Assembly: GCF_002286775.1 (NCBI RefSeq)
Contig: NZ_NSGJ01000012.1
Location: forward strand, 1-64,000
Origin: Myroides sp. N17-2
GTDB lineage: Bacteria > Bacteroidota > Bacteroidia > Flavobacteriales > Flavobacteriaceae
Direction of reading: 5' to 3'
DNA length: 64,000 bases
The notes under the pieces were generated by a model that saw only the letters and a program-made list of their open reading frames with translations, made no database searches and was not told the origin of the DNA. Every line of letters begins with the position of its first letter. Position 1 is the stretch's first letter. Positions 52,384 through 60,100 of the stretch are shown here, one piece after another. The position numbers and the translations under genes are program-made.

Positions 52384-53631
52384 TTAGTTGTTTTCTAAAT
52401 GTAGATACCCTGATTTCTTGATCGTGCGTGACTCAGTACCCTTATTATAATCGTAACTAATCACGTAATAGTAAGTACCTGTAGGCAACTTCTCTCCTGA
52501 GTTAACTGTAACACGTCCTTCTGAGTATCCTCTAAACACGTTATTATTACTGTCATAACTCTTGGTCTCATATACCTTCACTCCCCAACGGTTATAAATC
52601 TCAACTCTATTACTCGGGAAGCGATTAATATTATCAATCAAGAAGAAGTCATTCTCTCCATCCCCGTTAGGCGATACTAGGTTATAAATCACTACATCTC
52701 CCTCTAATATTAGATCCGTATTTACCGTACCCAAAGTAAAGAATCCATATCCACGTACGGAAGTGGGTGTAGTTACAGTTTTATTATCCATATCTACGAT
52801 ACCTCCTTCATCAACCCAAAGCTGGTCCTTAGCATCCCAACGCAGAATGCGCAAGTTCTTATCTGCTGTCTTTAATAGATCTTTAGGAGTAGTACCCTTG
52901 TGCCAACCTAGCGTCAATATAACATCACTCTTCGCGTTAGAACTACGGTCTACTAACCAATATTCTCTATCGTTTACTAACTCTACTACACCTGACTTGT
53001 GCTTATGAGAGTTGAAGAAGTTCGTATCATCTAAGTTATACTTCCCGATAAAGACATCCTTCTCTTCTTTAGGAGCTGTGATAGTAGCGTTTCTATAATA
53101 CTTCTTATCTCCGATCGGAAACACAAATTCGTTATTACCTTCCTTATCAACAGTACCTTCGATATGGCTATTATCACTAGCATTGACTGCTTTGGCATCT
53201 TTTAAGAATGTAAACGAACCTTTGGTTTGATCGATATTAGCAATACCGTCTTGGAAGTCCACTTTCCCTTGTATTACGACATCGTTTAGAACATTAAAAG
53301 CGATGTTCTCTGTACTGTTATTCAACACTACATTATTAAACTTGCTGATCGTATTACCTGAGATAGTCTGAGGTGTATCACTTTTAAATATTGTAGTACC
53401 TTGCGCTACTTTTCCTTTATAATCAAAGAAAGCACCGTTATTAACTACATCGTTATATACGTATAGTGTACCGTTATTCTTAAAGTCAGCTGCTTCTTTA
53501 TTCTCTAAGGCATAATGTGTAGACATTACCCCTTCAGGGCTGATATATAGCCCTCCCTTGTTTACAGTCTGTGCCATAGTTGCCACAGAGCATAAACTAC
53601 CAACTACTAGGAGTGTTCTTTTAATTACCAT
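52384..53631 (-). CDS. T9SS type B sorting domain-containing surface protein
   Basis: The 415-residue protein has a signal peptide (about 1-20), a region rich in beta strands that resembles flavobacterial surface proteins (about 25-310), and a C-terminal domain (about 325-415) of the gliding-motility/CHU_C type B kind. VSPNGDGENDFFLIDNINRF near 325-344, VEIYNRWGVKVYE near 348-360 and GTYYYVISYD near 387-396 are its signatures. It is therefore a T9SS substrate, anchored or released at the surface, and its partner PorP/SprF lies ten bases downstream. The body contains NNVVLNNSTENIAFNVLNDV near 94-113, a pattern of repeated strands seen in adhesive proteins. Confidence 0.88.
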   Translation of the reverse strand: MVIKRTLLVVGSLCSVATMAQTVNKGGLYISPEGVMSTHYALENKEAADFKNNGTLYVYNDVVNNGAFFDYKGKVAQGTTIFKSDTPQTISGNTISKFNNVVLNNSTENIAFNVLNDVVIQGKVDFQDGIANIDQTKGSFTFLKDAKAVNASDNSHIEGTVDKEGNNEFVFPIGDKKYYRNATITAPKEEKDVFIGKYNLDDTNFFNSHKHKSGVVELVNDREYWLVDRSSNAKSDVILTLGWHKGTTPKDLLKTADKNLRILRWDAKDQLWVDEGGIVDMDNKTVTTPTSVRGYGFFTLGTVNTDLILEGDVVIYNLVSPNGDGENDFFLIDNINRFPSNRVEIYNRWGVKVYETKSYDSNNNVFRGYSEGRVTVNSGEKLPTGTYYYVISYDYNKGTESRTIKKSGYLHLENN

Positions 53632-53654
53632 AGTGAATCACGTTTACTAGTTAA

Positions 53655-54284
53655 TTATTTTACCACGAATACAATATTCATAATAGATGTAGGTGTACCT
53701 GTACCTATGATTTCGTAAGTCATTACACCCTTCTCATTAATCACAATATTCTTAAATACTGTAGGATCAAAGTCAGTTACATAATAATATAGATCAGTAG
53801 CTGCAGGATAATGAGGGATAGTATCAGGAGCATTAGTACTCGCTACTGCATTTCCACTCTGCATAGAGAACTGTTTAGCATACTCTGCATATAGATTTTT
53901 AGTTTCTGTCTTACCTGCTGCTGTTAATACACTCGTATCAAAAGTGATAGTCGGCATATAGAAGAACTTCACGGCTTTATTATCATACGTCACCATCTGT
54001 TGCCATTTAGTTCCATCGTTATAGTAAAAACCTGGTACTACATCATTCTGTGCTATGGTATTATAAACCGTCATACCTGCTACGTGAGCTTTTAGTGGAG
54101 TAGCATCTGTTGTTTTAGTTAAGGCAACACGAGGTAATAAAAGTCCTCTGTCAGTAGCGTCTAATTCTAATACTGCATTAGCATTTACATCCGCAGTACT
54201 CTTACCTGCTACACCTATTTTAGTCTGTGCGAACCCCGCTGATACAAGGAAAGAAAAGGCTAAGCTTAAATATATTTTTTTCAT
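53655..54284 (-). CDS. Small exported protein with the shared N-terminal module
   Basis: The 209-residue protein has a signal peptide (about 1-19) and the module ANAVLELDATDRGLLLPRV near 35-53, then GMTVYN near 70-75 and GFYYNDGTKWQQM near 85-97, equivalent to the N-termini of the 436-, 562-, 572- and 839-residue proteins. The remainder (about 105-209) is unique and beta-rich, without a recognised sorting domain. The ATG lies 22 bases after a terminator-like hairpin, and the type B protein gene follows by 23 bases. Function unknown; the shared module suggests participation in the same surface structure. Confidence 0.65.
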   Translation of the reverse strand: MKKIYLSLAFSFLVSAGFAQTKIGVAGKSTADVNANAVLELDATDRGLLLPRVALTKTTDATPLKAHVAGMTVYNTIAQNDVVPGFYYNDGTKWQQMVTYDNKAVKFFYMPTITFDTSVLTAAGKTETKNLYAEYAKQFSMQSGNAVASTNAPDTIPHYPAATDLYYYVTDFDPTVFKNIVINEKGVMTYEIIGTGTPTSIMNIVFVVK

Positions 54285-54305
54285 AATGTGAGTTTTGATT
54301 TAATA

Positions 54306-54353
54306 AAAAGGGAAGAGCCGATAATGTGAGTTTGGCTGTGGCTCCTCCCTTTT
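54306..54353 (-). terminator. Terminator or attenuator inside the surface locus
   Basis: AAAAGGGAAGAGCC (54306-54319) pairs with GGCTCCTCCCTTTT (54340-54353) with one mismatch. The minus strand then reads TTTTTATT, giving an intrinsic-terminator shape. It lies between MITE copy 4 and the 209-residue gene, so it could stop or dampen transcription from the large upstream genes. Confidence 0.7.
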
Positions 54354-54389
54354 AGAAAAGAATTATAATTGTTGTTTGTTGTTGTTGTT

Positions 54390-54549
54390 TTAACCCATAA
54401 TCAGCACTAGCCAAATACTACAAAGCAATTCTACTTCATAGTTCTTTCATTAGTTTCAAAACCATACTACAGTATGCTTTTATCTCTAATTCAGACCTGT
54501 TTTGTATAACAACTTTTCGTTTATATGTCTATCGCTATTCTGGGTTTAA
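54390..54549 (+). repeat. MITE-like dispersed repeat, copy 4
   Basis: This 160-bp copy starts TTAACCCATAATCAGC and ends CTATTCTGGGTTTAA, two bases from the stop codon of the 839-residue protein gene. Orientation is as in copies 1 and 2. It is inside an otherwise tightly packed run of minus-strand genes. Confidence 0.75.
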
Positions 54550-54550
54550 A

Positions 54551-57070
54551 TTATGGCTTAGTGATAGGAGTCATAGGAGCTAAATTACCTGTGAACTCTA
54601 CTACTACTTCGTAATCTCCATAAGGTAATGCTGTATAGAATGCCCCTGTACCGATAGCGAACGCAAGTTTATTACCTGCTGATACTAGGTCTGCTACAGT
54701 AGACGCTACTACTTTACCATTCTTAAGAATAGATACAGTTAATACATCTTCAATAGTAGTTAAACCTGCTATCTTAGTTAAGTCAATCTCAACTCCAGTA
54801 GTTAATGGAGAAGGGTACTGTTCTCCTCCTTCTATTTTACCTACAGTAGTCTTACCTTTCGCTAAGAATACCATCTTACCATTATAAGTATTACCAGTGT
54901 TTACGATCGTTGTCGTGTTATCGATATGATCACCTAAAGCATTCTTAACTATATCCTTATATTTGTTGATAATATCTAAGATGAAAGAAGCTGGTAATTC
55001 GATAGGAGTCTTCTCTTCTTTACCATTTACAATCTGCATTGTATAGAACACTTCTTTCCCGTTAACATCACCGAAGTACACGTTACCACCTTGGTTTAGG
55101 ATATTAGTCAGTGCATTCTTCACATCCTCATTATTGGTAATAGAAGAGATGATATCAGCAGTCATATTGATGAATTGTTCTTTCTTATCTTCGTTATTAT
55201 ATTTATAGAAGATCTCTCCTTTCTTAACAGCTGTTTCTACTGGAGCCTTTGCTTCTGCATACGTTTCTAGTTTACCATCTGCTTTAATTTCTGTTCTAAG
55301 GATATTAGTTTTAGTTTCTACAGAAGCAACTAAGTCAGTTAAGTTAATCGTAACATATTCTCCTTTAGCATTATCCCAATACTGTAATACCCAGTTCGGT
55401 TTAGCTGGATCAGTACTGATGTTTTTATAGATTACGTTACCTTCAGAGAACTGCGTGATGTACTGTAAATACTCTTCTACAGAAGTAAAACTCATATTCT
55501 TACCACCTACTTTAATAGTGATATTCCCTTTAGTAGTAAGTATTTCTTCGATATTATTAATCACTCCACCTACTACATCTACGTGAATAGCTCCTGATGG
55601 CACTGCTGTCCATTTAGAAGAATCAAGTTCTCCACCCGCTATGATATACGCTTCTGATAAATAGTATTGTTTGTTGTTATAAGTAACTATCGTAGTTTTA
55701 GACTCTGCACCAGCTACTAAATCACGTAAAATGATAGTCTTATATTCTCCTGTCGTTTTATCATAATACTGGAATACCCACTCTTCTTTAGCAGGATCAG
55801 TACTGATGTTTTTATAGATTACGTTACCTTCAGCAGACTGAGAGATGTACTGTAAGTATTGTTCTACAGTAGTGAAAGTCTTTCCACCTTCTTTAACCTC
55901 TGTCGTAGATTTTAAGATCTCCTGGATATTCTTAACGATAGTTCCTTTTACATCTACAGTGATAGCACCTTTAGCAGTGTTAGGAATATTGTCAACTGTA
56001 TTTGCTTTATCTAAAGCTAGCCAATCAATGATAGTCTGTTCTGAGAAGTAAACAAATCCAGTTACTTTACCATTTACTTCAATTTCTCTTACGAAAGTCT
56101 TAGTCTCTGTACCAGCTACTAAATCACGTAGACTGATTGTCTTATATTTTTCTGTCGTTTTATCATAATACTGGAATACCCACTCTTCTTTAGCTGGGTC
56201 AGTACTGATGTTTTTATAGATCACGTTACCCTCAGCAGATTGAGAGATATACTGTAAATACTCCTCAACTGTTGTGAAAGTTTTATCTCCTTCTTTTGTT
56301 GTTACAGTGATAGTAGTTGGCGCTTCTAAGATTTCTTTGAAGTTATTTACTACTGTACCTTTAACGTCAATCTCAATAGCTCCCTTAACATCGTTAGGAA
56401 TATTATCTACAGTGTTTTTAACATCAGCCTCTAACCACTGTACAATAGTTTTCTCGTTGAAGTACACATACCCTGTTGTTTTACCACTTACATCTTTGAT
56501 ATTCTTAAAGAAAGTATTTGTTTCTTTCCCTTGGATCATCTTAAGTAAGTCGATCTTCTTAGTGATGTATTTTTTAGTTGTAGCATCATATACTACTTCA
56601 TACATATCACCAGTAGTATGGTCATACACGATAGTAGTGTGTCCTGGTTTAGTAGGATCTTCATTACCAGGATTAGTAGGTAAGATAAAGTTTACGATAT
56701 TCTTAAGTCCTTGAACATCATTTGTGATATTCGTAATATTGTCTCCTAAGTTTTCTACTACTTTATCTAGTTCTGCTTTACCAATGATTCTATTCCACTT
56801 AGCATCAACCCAGTAGTAAAAACCTTTAGGCATAGTCGCTGAAGCTGTGTTATTATATACTAATAAACTTTCTATTTGAGCTCCTTTAATAGGTGCGAAT
56901 ACATTCTCTGCTGTTAATGTAACACGAGGGATTAAGATACCTTTATCGCCAGCCTTAGCTACGATGTCTAATTCTGCAGCAGTAGCAGGATCAGCTGTAC
57001 CGATCCCTACCTGTGCGTTTGCGAAATATGTTGTTCCTAATAATGCCGCTATTAATGTGATTTTTTTCAT
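54551..57070 (-). CDS. Large exported repeat protein, relative of the tandem paralogs
   Basis: The 839-residue exported protein has a signal peptide (about 1-19), the shared N-terminal module AELDIVAKAGDKGILIPRV near 32-50 with GFYYWVDAKWNRI near 82-94, and at least three homologous repeats centred on EEYLQYISQSAEGNVIYKNI-type blocks near 268, 398 and 532. Between them are VYFSEQTIIDWL and TVDVKGTIVKNIQEIL units. A GGNVYFGDVNGKEVFYTM segment and the C-terminal module FAIGTGAFYTALPYGDYEVV (near the end) match the three paralogs at 38-43 kb. It follows the 1929-residue gene by 32 bases. No known sorting domain is seen. Repeated architecture suggests a filament or matrix component. Confidence 0.68.
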   Translation of the reverse strand: MKKITLIAALLGTTYFANAQVGIGTADPATAAELDIVAKAGDKGILIPRVTLTAENVFAPIKGAQIESLLVYNNTASATMPKGFYYWVDAKWNRIIGKAELDKVVENLGDNITNITNDVQGLKNIVNFILPTNPGNEDPTKPGHTTIVYDHTTGDMYEVVYDATTKKYITKKIDLLKMIQGKETNTFFKNIKDVSGKTTGYVYFNEKTIVQWLEADVKNTVDNIPNDVKGAIEIDVKGTVVNNFKEILEAPTTITVTTKEGDKTFTTVEEYLQYISQSAEGNVIYKNISTDPAKEEWVFQYYDKTTEKYKTISLRDLVAGTETKTFVREIEVNGKVTGFVYFSEQTIIDWLALDKANTVDNIPNTAKGAITVDVKGTIVKNIQEILKSTTEVKEGGKTFTTVEQYLQYISQSAEGNVIYKNISTDPAKEEWVFQYYDKTTGEYKTIILRDLVAGAESKTTIVTYNNKQYYLSEAYIIAGGELDSSKWTAVPSGAIHVDVVGGVINNIEEILTTKGNITIKVGGKNMSFTSVEEYLQYITQFSEGNVIYKNISTDPAKPNWVLQYWDNAKGEYVTINLTDLVASVETKTNILRTEIKADGKLETYAEAKAPVETAVKKGEIFYKYNNEDKKEQFINMTADIISSITNNEDVKNALTNILNQGGNVYFGDVNGKEVFYTMQIVNGKEEKTPIELPASFILDIINKYKDIVKNALGDHIDNTTTIVNTGNTYNGKMVFLAKGKTTVGKIEGGEQYPSPLTTGVEIDLTKIAGLTTIEDVLTVSILKNGKVVASTVADLVSAGNKLAFAIGTGAFYTALPYGDYEVVVEFTGNLAPMTPITKP

Positions 57071-57102
57071 GTCTTGTTATATATAAAAATATTGTTGTTT
57101 TG

Positions 57103-60100
57103 TTATTTGATTTTGTGTGTGATGTTAAGGTTAGATTTAACTGAACAGTTTTTAGCATCTAATTTCACTGGTATACGTCTTCCTACTGGACAGCCGTTTC
57201 TGAATGTTTGAATGTAAATCACTTTATACTTAATTCCTGATGGGGTACCATCGTCATTACCTTCTTCAACTTCTTCTAATTGTTTTGGTAATTTGAAAGT
57301 ATATTGATTAATAGGCAAACCATTCTTATCTATAATAGTCTCTAGTTTTCCAATAATAGGTTTTTCTAGATTATCAGGATTCACATCCCTTTCTTTAGTA
57401 AACATTTGATAATCTGTACAGCTGTCTTCAGCAGTTATTACTAAGTTTCCTTGTACACAGATAGCTTTTATATCTTCATTAATATCAAAACCGTTACCTA
57501 AGTTTACTTTAGGAGCCACACTTACCTCATAGATTCTAGTAAACTCTCCTATAACTCCTAATACATCGGCATAAGTGATCTTAACTCTATCAAAAGATTC
57601 ATCTACCTCTTTAATAATCATCTTATACTTTCTTTTATATCCTAATCCTAAAAGTTTTAAGTCAATAACCTTAACTCCGTTCGTACCATCTATCTCTGGT
57701 CCAACTTTCTTATCTCCTAAGTAGCGTTGAATCTTAAATGCTTTGATTAATTCTAGCCCAAGAACTGGATTACTAGGTGTACCAATAATAATACTAAGCT
57801 CATCTCCTGGCATTGCTTGTTGCTTAAAGACTACACTCATATGCGCTTGATTCGCTACAGAAACTACTCTACTGATCACAGCATAAGTCTCAGGATTATC
57901 ATCCACTGCATTCCAAGGATTTACTACAGATGCTGTAGCACTCGCTACTCCTAAACCTAAATCTTGTACTCCGTGTAAAACATCTAATACTGAAGGATGT
58001 ACATTATCTGAAACAGGTTTACAATATCCTTCTGGAAACTGAGATACCGATTTATCATAGTAAACACCATATACTTTAGCTAACTGAGCTACACCTACTA
58101 ATGCTCCTAATGAAACTTGTACTCCGTAGAATTCTTGTGGTCCCTTTTTATTAGATGGAACGAATGTGTACTCTAATACATTATCAGCCGTCAATAGATC
58201 TAATAATCCACCAGATACAGCTTTAATAGTACCTATTCTGTTTCCTTTTTTATCTAAGCCTACCACAGATAAACCACCTGCTACAACTAATCCGCTGTAC
58301 TCCTTACCTAACTTAATAGTCACTGGTGTACCCGCTTTAACAGGATGATCAAAATAAATGTTCTGCCACGTTGTTCCTAAACCTAATAGCGCTATGGTAG
58401 TAGATATAGTAGAGTGTGTAGTAGGATTACCATTTACTGCATTTTCTTTATTTGCAACAAAACCAGCAAGTGTTGTGTACCATTTAGTACTCATATCTGT
58501 ACCGTCTGGAAGCTTCCCTCCTCTTGCGTATACTCTCTCTATCGTAGGAGGACACAATGAATCATCAAATACAGTCACTATTAAGCTTTCATAGCTTTCA
58601 CAACCATCTAATTCACTATATACTGTTAATGTGTAATTACCAGGAGCATTAAACTCTACTTGATTACCTATAACTTGCTTATTGTCATAATTAAACCATA
58701 CTGGTGTAGTTCCATTAGTATGAACATTTGGCAATGCTATAACTGCTTTACCTGTGCTACTATCTAATTTGACACTTATACGTTGGCTTCCCTCAATAGT
58801 AAGAGTTGCTGCTTCTTTTTGAACAACTTCAAATACATCTGAAACTTTAGATACTTTACTACCTTTAGTAATAACTACTGTGTATTTACCAGGTGTATCA
58901 GTAATTAAAGTACGTTGCTTACCATAGTTTGGATTGGTATTATCATCACTACCTACGGCAGTATTGCTAATAGCTCCTCCATCAAAATACCATTGGTAAG
59001 TATCTCCTTCTTCCTTCACTTTTAAAGTAATCGAAGAGCCAATACAGATTTCATTATTAGAACTATCAACTCCATTAACATCCACAGAAACAATAGTTGG
59101 TTTATCTAACATCGTATCACTCTCTACTTTTATCACTGTACCTGGTGCTTTAGTTCCATCAGGTTGTACAGGATTAGTATTGTCTACAGGTGGATAAGAT
59201 GGATAGAATACTTCCTTTCCAGCTTCTTGTCCTGCTTCACCTACATAAGCGATATTCTTGATTTCAACAAGTCCTGTTAAATCAGTTGCTACATCTACAG
59301 TAAATGTGAATGTAGTAATAGCGCCAGGTGCTAAAGCTCCTTTATGAATAAAGGCAACTTCATCAGTATTTACAACTCCGCCTACTTGTGATTTTAACTT
59401 CACACCTTTAGGCATTTTATCTTTCACAATAAAATCAGCAATAGGTGTAGTACTTTCATTGCGTACGTGAATAGTGTATTCTACAACTTCACCACCTTTT
59501 ACAGTTTTGATTGTTGCATCGTTATTTACTTTGTATGATTTCCAAGCTACTAATGCTTGATTTGGGTTCACTATTTTACACGTACGAACTACATCATATA
59601 AATGTAAACTTGCTCCAACATTTACACCCAATAATGATTTCATTCCTATAGAAATACGATCATAGTCCGCTCTTGGTTTAAATGGTAACTCTACCATTTT
59701 ATTATTAGTCAATAGGTCTAAGACATTGATTCCATTGATTAATCCATTCGTGCTTGATACAGCATCTACTTCTTTATCCCCTTTATAAGCCTTAATCTCT
59801 AAAGCACCAATTAAGTCAAGATTAACCTGACCACCTTGTGTTCTAAACTTGATTAATGTCTCTTCACCCGCTTTAGCTACAGAATTGAAATAGATATATT
59901 GTCTTACAGATCCAGCAATATTTACTGTCCCTAAAGATATCTCTGAATAATGTGTAGTATTATCATCTATAGCACGTTCTGGATAAGTAACTCCTGCTCC
60001 TGATAAACCTGTAACATCTAATGATAAACCAGTATATTCAAAAGAGGTTGCAAATGATGGCACACAAGAGTTAGTATCACTCTCATAACACATACTATAT

